Below, in pieces: positions 7,735 through 14,292 of a DNA stretch of 64,000 nucleotides. This stretch comes from GWC2-37-13 sp049323035. Lineage in GTDB: Bacteria; Patescibacteriota; Microgenomatia; UBA1406; GWC2-37-13. Under the pieces are notes generated by a model that did no database searches, had not been told where the DNA came from, and saw only the letters and a list, made by a program, of their open reading frames with translations. Numbering within the stretch: the first letter of the stretch is position 1; each line of letters opens with the position of its first letter. The position numbers were made by a program, and so were the translations under genes. The stretch lies in contig JBMOLB010000005.1 of NCBI GenBank assembly GCA_049323035.1, positions 868,001 through 932,000 on the forward strand, in the 5' to 3' direction.

Positions 7735-9351
7735 TCAAGTATTTTTTCTCGCCAAACCCGTGGCCACCCGCTCCATTTTTTCATAGGTTTTTTTTACGGC
7801 AGGGGACACCTCCCCATTCATGACTTTTTTGACCCTTCTGAATATGGCGTTGGCAACCTTCTCATTGGTTGACGACAATTCCAAAAGCATTGGTTGATAC
7901 CTTAAGGCTTCAGGAACCGCTCCAATAAGTATGCCGTCCTCGATCAGCAAGGCAATCTGCGCGAGCTTGACCAGGTTGTTGTCCCCCATGTAAATACCCC
8001 GGTTGAGATGCTTTCCCCTCAACCCCTTGTATCCGGGCTTAAACCCATACCGGGAAGCCACCTTTTCGATTGTCTCGGCCTTTTTTTTCAGCCATGCCTG
8101 GAATTTTTTATTGGTCAGCATCTTGGAAACCGCCAAAGCACGAAGAAGCGGTCCGTTCATCTGGTTTGTTGTGATTTGGCTCAGAGCATGGGCGCTATGG
8201 GCAATTTGTCTCGGCATTACCGTAAATCCGAACGGTTGTCCATTGCTCGAGCTTTTGGCCGTTGTCAAAACCAGTAGGGGGTAATCCTTAAGAATTGATT
8301 CGACGTTTTCTCCCCAATATCCACCGGTTCGCCCAAGCTGCTGGACGCAATCGGCAATAATCGGAAGGCCGTTTTTTTTGAGCAACCCGGCCGCCTTTTT
8401 CAGAAGACCGTCGTCAACGTCAACGATGCCGAGGTCCCCGACAATATCCGGTTCCAGGTAAAGACCGGCCGCCTCATTATTCTTGACCTTGTTTTCAAGA
8501 ATCTTCATAAACTCGCCGGAATATTCCTTGACGGGAGGCGGCAGACACCTGTCGACCCAAAGGTTCTTCCCCGACTTTTTTCTTTGCTGTCCATCTATTC
8601 CGAAGCCGGTGCCCTCCCGGGCTGACCCATAGCCACCGGCCCAGGTGCCGTCGACCGCCATAACCCGCCTCATCCGACTGTGGTTCAAGTTTTTTTCCGA
8701 ATACGAGACCACCGATTCGATGGCGATGGAGTCGACAACGGTACCCGACGATTCCGAATGAACGGTAAGACCCGACAATTTTTTATTGGGGTGAAGTTTC
8801 GCCAGTTCGGTTAAGGCAAATCCGTGCCTCAATCCAGGATGATACGCGGTACACATGTTGTCCTTTATACCCATATGGTTTTCGGCCCGGTCAATTTTGA
8901 CGAGCCATGGATTTTCAGCCCCCAGCGCCACCGAAGATGCGGAATTTAACACGTCTATTACATGCCCGTCGCCATTTGCAAAGCCTGCGAGTTTTTTGAG
9001 TCCAGCCAATTGATTGCTGAAAACCAGACCGTCCAAAACCCAGGCGTTGGCTGCAGGCGGATAATAATCAAGTACGGCATTTTTATACTTGTTCATCACC
9101 TCATTAAAGTGGGCGACCCGCCTTTCGTCATGGTTTTTTTCATTAAGGGCTTTTTCGGCAATTTTTTCGGACTTCAGGAGGCTTTTCACGAAATTCTTTC
9201 TTAACAGTCTGAATTCGTTGTTGATGAGTCTTGTTGATTCATCCGACAAGGCAAGCTCCCCCTTGGAGTATTTTTTTAAATCCTCCAAGGTCTTGGTGAC
9301 CGCCCAACTGCCAACTTCCTCCAAAAGCTTTAGTTCCTGTTTGTTTTTCAT
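7735..9351 (-). CDS. Class III PLP-dependent aminotransferase
   Basis: 538 aa of the fold-type I, class III aminotransferase family (ornithine, acetylornithine, lysine-epsilon and GABA aminotransferases). The pyridine-binding Asp is in IIADCVQQLGRTGG near residue 335, matching the DEVQxGxGRTG signature. The Schiff-base Lys is in TTAKSSSNGQPFG near 374. The phosphate-binding region reads HSESSGTVVDS instead of the usual SGTEA-type motif. It is about 100 residues longer than typical members, mostly an N-terminal helical extension. It is last in the operon starting at 13187 and overlaps the VanX-like gene by four bases. It probably moves an amino group of an amino acid released or racemised by its neighbours; the substrate is unknown. 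Confidence 0.85.
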   Translation of the reverse strand: MKNKQELKLLEEVGSWAVTKTLEDLKKYSKGELALSDESTRLINNEFRLLRKNFVKSLLKSEKIAEKALNEKNHDERRVAHFNEVMNKYKNAVLDYYPPAANAWVLDGLVFSNQLAGLKKLAGFANGDGHVIDVLNSASSVALGAENPWLVKIDRAENHMGIKDNMCTAYHPGLRHGFALTELAKLHPNKKLSGLTVHSESSGTVVDSIAIESVVSYSEKNLNHSRMRRVMAVDGTWAGGYGSAREGTGFGIDGQQRKKSGKNLWVDRCLPPPVKEYSGEFMKILENKVKNNEAAGLYLEPDIVGDLGIVDVDDGLLKKAAGLLKKNGLPIIADCVQQLGRTGGYWGENVESILKDYPLLVLTTAKSSSNGQPFGFTVMPRQIAHSAHALSQITTNQMNGPLLRALAVSKMLTNKKFQAWLKKKAETIEKVASRYGFKPGYKGLRGKHLNRGIYMGDNNLVKLAQIALLIEDGILIGAVPEALRYQPMLLELSSTNEKVANAIFRRVKKVMNGEVSPAVKKTYEKMERVATGLARKNT

Positions 9352-10406
9352 AGGGTATTTTCCCTGGCCTGTAACGCCATTTGTTTTAACTGTTCACGGG
9401 TAAAAAAAGGCTCGTTGTATTCTGACCCCGGGTAGGGAATCACATCGCCCGTTTCCCGGTCGAATTCCTTTATGGGACCATATTTGGCAACATAATTATT
9501 TTTTGCAGACCCATCGGGATTGGCGCCGGCCAGATTATCTCCCAACGAAGCGTGCCAATCTTCGCCGGGATAGACCGTCATACCAACCATTTCCATGACC
9601 GTCTTGAACAGTTGGCGTGTTTGCCATTCGGCGGATGTTACATAAGGGCAGTCCATGTTGACCAAGGCATCACCTTGGGGATATTCGTTTCCCAGGGGCA
9701 AAGGGCTCCCGTCGATCTGTTTTAAAGTCACATCGACGGCCGCACCCCCCTTGTGTCCGGCAATTCTGGGCATGATGGCGGTTTTACTTTGCGCTTCGGT
9801 CATGATCTTATCGAAATCCCTGTCCGGATCCCAATCAGGATGTTCCTTAAGGACAAATTCGGCGATTCTCCTTTTCAACAACCCCTCCTGGACGCCAACC
9901 GGCCTGAAGGCGTCTTCGAAGTGGAGCATCAAGCCGATCTCGTTCAGAGCTCTGGCGGCCAATTCAAGCCTTCCGGCAACTCCCTCCCGGACCCAGAACT
10001 CCCGGGGTTTTCCCGCCCAGCCGTTTTCCGAGGCAGGGTGAAACGGTTTGTCGCTATATGAAACAATGACATCGGCTCGTGCGAGCCGGTCTTTTAAAGA
10101 AACCATTTTTTCACGCGATTCGGCAATAGGCACATCCATTAGTTTTGCCTGAAAGTCAACGCTCTCCCTTGCGTATATCGGCCCAAGTTCGCCGTTGACG
10201 CCATTTTTCTGCTCGACGGATAATGGTTCTTTCAGGAATCCGTCGGCGGGCAGTCTCAATTGCGGAGCCGGCACGCCGATTACGGCCGCCATCCGGTCGA
10301 CCATCATTTGAACCGAAGGCAGAAAACCCGCCCCCGGCCTCTCGAATTTTATATTTAACCTGTCATTTAGTTCTTTGGTTTTTGCTTTTGCGGCTTCTGT
10401 CGGCAT
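9348..10406 (-). CDS. VanX-like D-Ala-D-Ala dipeptidase (peptidase family M15)
   Basis: 352 aa from ATG at 10406, two bases after the stop of the upstream gene; an earlier start at 10439 would overlap that gene. Zinc-peptidase signatures of M15 are present: FRP near residue 168, GHKGGAAVD with His218 and Asp225 as metal ligands, and GEDWH with Glu282 (general base) and His285 (third ligand), matching the ExWH motif of VanX. VanX-type enzymes split D-Ala-D-Ala or related dipeptides in the cytoplasm. No signal peptide is seen. An operon with a racemase-type enzyme and an aminotransferase suggests recycling or use of D-amino-acid dipeptides, not vancomycin resistance. Confidence 0.85.
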   Translation of the reverse strand: MPTEAAKAKTKELNDRLNIKFERPGAGFLPSVQMMVDRMAAVIGVPAPQLRLPADGFLKEPLSVEQKNGVNGELGPIYARESVDFQAKLMDVPIAESREKMVSLKDRLARADVIVSYSDKPFHPASENGWAGKPREFWVREGVAGRLELAARALNEIGLMLHFEDAFRPVGVQEGLLKRRIAEFVLKEHPDWDPDRDFDKIMTEAQSKTAIMPRIAGHKGGAAVDVTLKQIDGSPLPLGNEYPQGDALVNMDCPYVTSAEWQTRQLFKTVMEMVGMTVYPGEDWHASLGDNLAGANPDGSAKNNYVAKYGPIKEFDRETGDVIPYPGSEYNEPFFTREQLKQMALQARENTL

Positions 10407-10407
10407 A

Positions 10408-11655
10408 TTAATAAATATCCGTTTGTAAATTTTTAACACCCCAACCCGGCTCGGTGGGAACGGCTATCAACCCGTCCACGACGTCCAATGGTTCGGCAAC
10501 ATCATTTTGATAATAAGCTCCTTGGCTCACGTGATCGCCCGGCATATTTACCGCCGACAGGGCGCTAAAATGGACGTTGGCGGTTTTCCCCAAGGCCGAT
10601 TCAAGCATTCCTCCGCACCAAACAGGGACTCCGGCGGCTTCACAAATTCTCGCTATTTTTACGCCTTCCCAAAAACCCCCGACCCGGGGAGGTTTTATGT
10701 TGATTATCAAACGGTCCAGAATTCCTTCCTTTGCCCACATTTCGATTGCCTCGATGGCATGGCGGCTGTTCAAAATGCTTTCATCAAGGCAAATCGGCGT
10801 TTTTATTTTTTTCGACGCTTGGACGTGATAGTAACGGTCGTCATTAGGGCCCGGCTGTTCGATCATCGTCAAACCGAACTCGTCAAGCGCCGCCAATGCA
10901 TTGATGTGCTCGGGATTAGAAAGATCATAGGCGGCATTTCCGTCAACTTGGAGCATGAGGTCGGGATATTTTTGCCGTATGGCTTTTACGTACTCGACAT
11001 CCTTGCCAGGCTTTATTTTTATCTTGACCCTTTTGACTCCCTGTTCAACCGCGGTATCGATTTTTTTGAGCATTTCCTGCGGTGTTTTTTCCAGACCAAC
11101 GCTTGTTCCGACATCGACAACCGATCTCTCAGCCCCCCAAAGTTGGGAAACCGGGACCCCAAGCATTTTTCCAACAGCGTCCCAGTATGCGCCTTCAATC
11201 GCGGCCTTGGCCATATTATGGCCGACAATATCTCCATAAAGCTGCCTTAGTCCGTCAACGCTGGTTATCGGCCTCACCACAGATTGGCCGTCAGGAGCAA
11301 CCCTTTGCAGTTGTGGAAGGATGTATTTGTCAAGCACGGTCATCACCGTGTCATGGGATTCCCCATCATACCAAGGGAAGGGAAGAGGACTGCCTTCACC
11401 CACACCTTTAACGGTTTTGCCATCCGGATCCGCCATAGTCAGACTGACAAAAACCTTTGTCATTTCTTCAAAACGTCCAAAAGACGCCTCGAAAGGCTTT
11501 GTCAACTTCAAAGGCATGGGAGTTACCTTTGCCTCCATAATGCTTAAAGGCTGGTGCTCGATTGGCTTCAATCTATCCCTGACTTTTAATAGTTCGTCCG
11601 TTAAAACTCCTAACCTAGCCATTTCTTGGGCCTTCTGTCTTAGATTTTCACTCAT
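10408..11655 (-). CDS. Enolase-superfamily N-succinylamino acid racemase / dipeptide epimerase-like enzyme
   Basis: 415 aa. Enolase-superfamily barrel with capping domain. Catalytic Lys213 lies in KIKIKPGKD, metal ligands are Asp238 (QVDGNAAY), Glu266 (IEQPG) and Asp291 (LDES), and the second catalytic Lys is Lys321 (INIKPP). The GGMLES motif near residue 350 is typical of the OSBS / N-succinylamino acid racemase branch. The enzyme would abstract an alpha proton from an N-acyl amino acid or dipeptide. There are no menaquinone genes nearby, so racemase or epimerase activity is more plausible than o-succinylbenzoate synthase. The N-terminal 40 residues are extra. It follows the 505-aa gene by 14 bases and precedes the VanX-like gene. 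Confidence 0.85.
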   Translation of the reverse strand: MSENLRQKAQEMARLGVLTDELLKVRDRLKPIEHQPLSIMEAKVTPMPLKLTKPFEASFGRFEEMTKVFVSLTMADPDGKTVKGVGEGSPLPFPWYDGESHDTVMTVLDKYILPQLQRVAPDGQSVVRPITSVDGLRQLYGDIVGHNMAKAAIEGAYWDAVGKMLGVPVSQLWGAERSVVDVGTSVGLEKTPQEMLKKIDTAVEQGVKRVKIKIKPGKDVEYVKAIRQKYPDLMLQVDGNAAYDLSNPEHINALAALDEFGLTMIEQPGPNDDRYYHVQASKKIKTPICLDESILNSRHAIEAIEMWAKEGILDRLIINIKPPRVGGFWEGVKIARICEAAGVPVWCGGMLESALGKTANVHFSALSAVNMPGDHVSQGAYYQNDVAEPLDVVDGLIAVPTEPGWGVKNLQTDIY

Positions 11656-11669
11656 ATTCTCGAATATAT

Positions 11670-13187
11670 TTAATCCAGTGGTCCGGCGTCAGCCAGATCT
11701 TGGAAAATTTGTAATGCTTCGTTTCTCATGTCTTCCAGTCCGTTTGAATAATATTTTTCCGGTAAATCCGGAGGAACGGGATCGTTTGACCCGGCCCCCA
11801 GCTTGGCGAAGGAAATCAGTATTGAATTGCCGCCGTCCCTGCTTGACGGCACCCAACCGTTACAGACAAATCCCAGTTCTTTTAGTGTTTTGACAATCCC
11901 CGTTATCCTTTCAGCATTGACGCCATCCCCCAAGGTCGCATCGACGTACACCTCGACAAAAGGCGCCCGGCCCTCCCTAACTTGACCCAAGGCTTCAGAC
12001 AGGCTTACGGTTTTTACCATGCCGGCCAGTTTTCTGTGCATCTCGCTGTCAGTGTCGACGATGTCAACTTTGGCAAAAATGTCCGAAGCGCCGGCGCCTT
12101 TAGCGTCATAACCCAGAACCACCTCAATTTGATCGGGATTGACGGGCTGGACATGGTCCATCGATCCGTTGTGGGTGATTTTCGGAGTTGTCCCAAAAGT
12201 ATTTTTCATCAAGGTTTGGATTCTCCTCGCATCGCCTTCATCCGGTATATAAAGCGTTTTTTGCTCTAATTCTTTCCGGTAGGTTTCCGGAAAGGTTGGT
12301 CGAAAAATGAACGCAAATGGTTCCGTCCTTTCCAGGTTATACCGCCATCCGACGGTGGCGATTCCAAAGCCAAGATTTTCGCCCCGGCTTCTTCCGCCGA
12401 AAAAGACGCTTTGAACTCCGGCACCGCCCGGGAAGTCGTCGTTCCATTTTTGTGCCAGACGAATATCGCTGTAAATGAAAGTGGCCGGTTGTCCTGTTTC
12501 CGGATCGGCAATTTGCCGGGGATCCGTCAAAAGGTGGTATAACCTCAATTTTGAGACGCCTCTTAGGGGCGCGCCGTTCATCTTTTCGGCTTCATCTGCT
12601 CTTGTTCCGGTTCTACCCAATTCGATGGCGTAACCTTTTTTCCCCAAAATATCAACTCTCCTTACGGTTCCAAAGACGGCTACGGTTTCGCCGTCGGCAT
12701 CGTTTACGGTGTATATATCCAAATTCCCTTTTTTGACATCATCAACAATCGCTCCGGGATTTTTTTGTTTTAACGGGTACCTTGTCCCTCCGTTTCCGTC
12801 GGGATAAGTATGTTGGATGACGTTGGCGTACTGCCTTGCAGCCGCAGCCAGCCCCTCATCGCTCCTCTTTATGTCTGACGGATTTTCGGTATGCATATAG
12901 CCCATCGACCGCAACCGGTGGTTGGATGCGACGATATCCGGGAGCATGCCGACGACAGTCTCGATGTTTTCAGATATCAGCTGTTCCTGGAGCAATCGGT
13001 CGCCCCCCAACAGATAGTCCGGAAACGATCCGGTGTCGGCAACGACCCCCAATAAAAATTCCGGGTGCACCAGGGTGGGTTTATAAAAATTGCTGCTCCG
13101 GGTTGCTTCGCTTGCCAGGCGCCTCATCTCGAGCTTTCTGGTGGTTACCGCCTCCACTTTTTTTGGTGTTATCTCCTCTACGCTCAT
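11670..13187 (-). CDS. Unknown 505-aa protein, first gene of the racemase/dipeptidase operon
   Basis: No family is recognised with confidence. It is a soluble, apparently multidomain protein without signal peptide. Around residues 165-250 there is a beta-rich part (AVFGTVRRVDILGKKGYAIEL). The C-terminal part (about 405-460) has an alternating beta/alpha pattern ending LKELGFVCNGWVPSS, which recalls the end of GNAT acyltransferase domains. If it is an N-acyltransferase it would fit the neighbouring N-acylamino acid racemase-type gene, but this is inference. GGAGAG five to ten bases before the ATG supports the start. It lies directly behind the tandem leader RNA. Confidence 0.7.
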   Translation of the reverse strand: MSVEEITPKKVEAVTTRKLEMRRLASEATRSSNFYKPTLVHPEFLLGVVADTGSFPDYLLGGDRLLQEQLISENIETVVGMLPDIVASNHRLRSMGYMHTENPSDIKRSDEGLAAAARQYANVIQHTYPDGNGGTRYPLKQKNPGAIVDDVKKGNLDIYTVNDADGETVAVFGTVRRVDILGKKGYAIELGRTGTRADEAEKMNGAPLRGVSKLRLYHLLTDPRQIADPETGQPATFIYSDIRLAQKWNDDFPGGAGVQSVFFGGRSRGENLGFGIATVGWRYNLERTEPFAFIFRPTFPETYRKELEQKTLYIPDEGDARRIQTLMKNTFGTTPKITHNGSMDHVQPVNPDQIEVVLGYDAKGAGASDIFAKVDIVDTDSEMHRKLAGMVKTVSLSEALGQVREGRAPFVEVYVDATLGDGVNAERITGIVKTLKELGFVCNGWVPSSRDGGNSILISFAKLGAGSNDPVPPDLPEKYYSNGLEDMRNEALQIFQDLADAGPLD

Positions 13188-13192
13188 ATATA

Positions 13193-13200
13193 TCTCTCCT
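13193..13200 (-). promoter_or_regulatory. Ribosome binding site after the second terminator
   Basis: AAGGAGAG on the minus strand lies five bases before the ATG at 13187 and follows the second terminator U tract almost directly. Terminator and translation start are therefore close, as in attenuated leaders. Confidence 0.7.
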
Positions 13201-13202
13201 TA

Positions 13203-13230
13203 AAACCGAAAAACCCGCCTTGCGGCGGGT
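13203..13230 (-). terminator. Rho-independent terminator, downstream copy
   Basis: On the minus strand the stem CCCGCC/GGCGGG closes a GCAA tetraloop (13229-13214), followed by five T (13213-13209). An extra A-U pair closes the stem. It lies just before the ribosome binding site of the operon. Confidence 0.85.
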
Positions 13231-13327
13231 CCATGATAAATTTTAATTTATATCATTGCCCCGCCCAATTAAGGGTAAAAAGGACAATAATAAAAAGCGA
13301 TTTTGATCCGGTTTTCATTTTTTTGGT

Positions 13328-13358
13328 CTAAAACTGAAAAACCCGCCTTGCGGCGGGG
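13328..13358 (-). terminator. Rho-independent terminator, upstream copy
   Basis: The same CCCGCC-GCAA-GGCGGG hairpin on the minus strand (13357-13342) with a T5 tract (13341-13337). It is about 128 bases upstream of the other copy and is identical in stem and loop. Confidence 0.85.
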
Positions 13359-13455
13359 TCTTAATCTTTTTTAATCAATTAAGCCTTCCGCCTGTTGGGC
13401 GTAATAAGGACAAAAAGGATTGAAAAAGATAAATTCTTCATATCAATAAGTTAAC

Positions 13456-13483
13456 ATTATAACAAATATATTTTTATAAGCAA
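13456..13483 (-). promoter_or_regulatory. Promoter of the tandem leader operon
   Basis: Minus-strand TTGCTT (13483-13478), 16 bp, TATAAT (13461-13456). It predicts a transcript start near 13449 and a long leader. The -35 box touches the end of the acylphosphatase gene. Confidence 0.65.
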
Positions 13484-13485
13484 CA

Positions 13486-13785
13486 TCACTTTTTAATGAT
13501 GAACCCTTCCAGGATTTCCCTGGGTTCTACCCAAACAATCTCAACATCGGTTACCCGGGATACTGGCGATCCCTTTTTCAAGACCTCGATCATGACGTCA
13601 ACCTTTTCTTCAGGGCCCTGAATCTGGGCTTCGACGCCCCCGGTCTTTCCGAACAATTCGGGCCTTTCGAAATTGTTCCTCACCCAACCGGTAACGCCCT
13701 GAATTTTCGCCTGTATTTTTGTCCACGCCCTAAACCCGACCCCGATAACATCACCCTTGATGTACAAATGAGCCTGTTTTAGCAT
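13486..13785 (-). CDS. acyP: Acylphosphatase
   Basis: 99 aa, the usual size of acylphosphatases, small cytoplasmic enzymes that hydrolyse carboxyl-phosphate bonds. The signature GDVIGVGFRAW carries the phosphate-binding Arg19 and GWVRNN carries catalytic Asn37. The middle contains the usual VEAQIQGPEEKVDVMIE pattern. It follows the 146-aa membrane protein by nine bases and probably shares its transcript. Confidence 0.92.
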   Translation of the reverse strand: MLKQAHLYIKGDVIGVGFRAWTKIQAKIQGVTGWVRNNFERPELFGKTGGVEAQIQGPEEKVDVMIEVLKKGSPVSRVTDVEIVWVEPREILEGFIIKK

Positions 13786-13794
13786 AAATCAATT

Positions 13795-14235
13795 CTACTG
13801 GAAATTCGGATCGATATCCTTAACTAGATCGAGATACTTGTTTGCCGTGCTGTCGTCTCCCTTTTCCTTGTATAGCAAATAAAGACCATATAAAACATCT
13901 CTTGAATATTTGTTCTTTTCCAATAATTGCTCAAATTTTTTTATCTGGGCGCCGACGGCAAGCTCATCCTCAAAAACCAAGTCGTTTATCGAAGCCCCAT
14001 GGATCAATTCCTGCCGCCTCAGTTCCTTGTCGAAGTTTTCTGTGTTCCTAATTTTTTTTAAATAGGCGACCGCGTCGTTTTTGTTGCCCTCGGCAATTCC
14101 GGGATACAGGGGAGAGATGACTTGTGATGAAACAATATTGAGAGTCAGGTAAATTGCGAGGAAAAATATTCCAAAAGCGGATATCTGATAAGAATTAATT
14201 TTGTGTTTCTTAAAGAAAAATTTTATTTTTTTCAT
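13795..14235 (-). CDS. Single-pass membrane protein with TPR-like helices
   Basis: 146 aa. A lysine-rich start is followed by one transmembrane helix (about residues 18-38) and an outer or periplasmic-type helical part. The last 50 residues (YSRDVLYGLYLLYKEKGDDS...ANKYLDLVKDIDP) look like one tetratricopeptide repeat pair. The function is unknown; such proteins often hold complexes together at the membrane. It is divergent from the VirD4-like gene, with 57 bases between them. Confidence 0.65.
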   Translation of the reverse strand: MKKIKFFFKKHKINSYQISAFGIFFLAIYLTLNIVSSQVISPLYPGIAEGNKNDAVAYLKKIRNTENFDKELRRQELIHGASINDLVFEDELAVGAQIKKFEQLLEKNKYSRDVLYGLYLLYKEKGDDSTANKYLDLVKDIDPNFQ

Positions 14236-14292
14236 GGGAATTAAGGCTCAAATGCGCGTGGTTTTATTATATACTCTTTTATATAGTATATT

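Larger units (their letters stand above)
13188..13449 (-). promoter_or_regulatory. Tandem leader RNA with two similar terminator cassettes
   Basis: This 298-base gene-free region (13188-13485) holds a promoter and a leader of about 260 nt before the 505-aa gene. Two copies of a roughly 90-base unit (about 13328-13412 and 13203-13290) share, in RNA order, UUGUCCUU, a small GC hairpin (CGCC/GGCG or CCC/GGG), an AU-rich hairpin, a G(G)AC segment able to pair with GUCC, and an identical CCCGCC-GCAA-GGCGGG terminator with U tract. GGCGG upstream of each terminator could pair with its 5' arm as an antiterminator. The layout fits a tandem riboswitch or attenuator. The ligand is unknown. Confidence 0.65.

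Noticed and set aside
10507..11250. Plus-strand ORF of 247 codons
   Set aside because: It is fully antisense to the enolase-superfamily gene, whose catalytic residues are all intact; the composition is that of a shadow frame.
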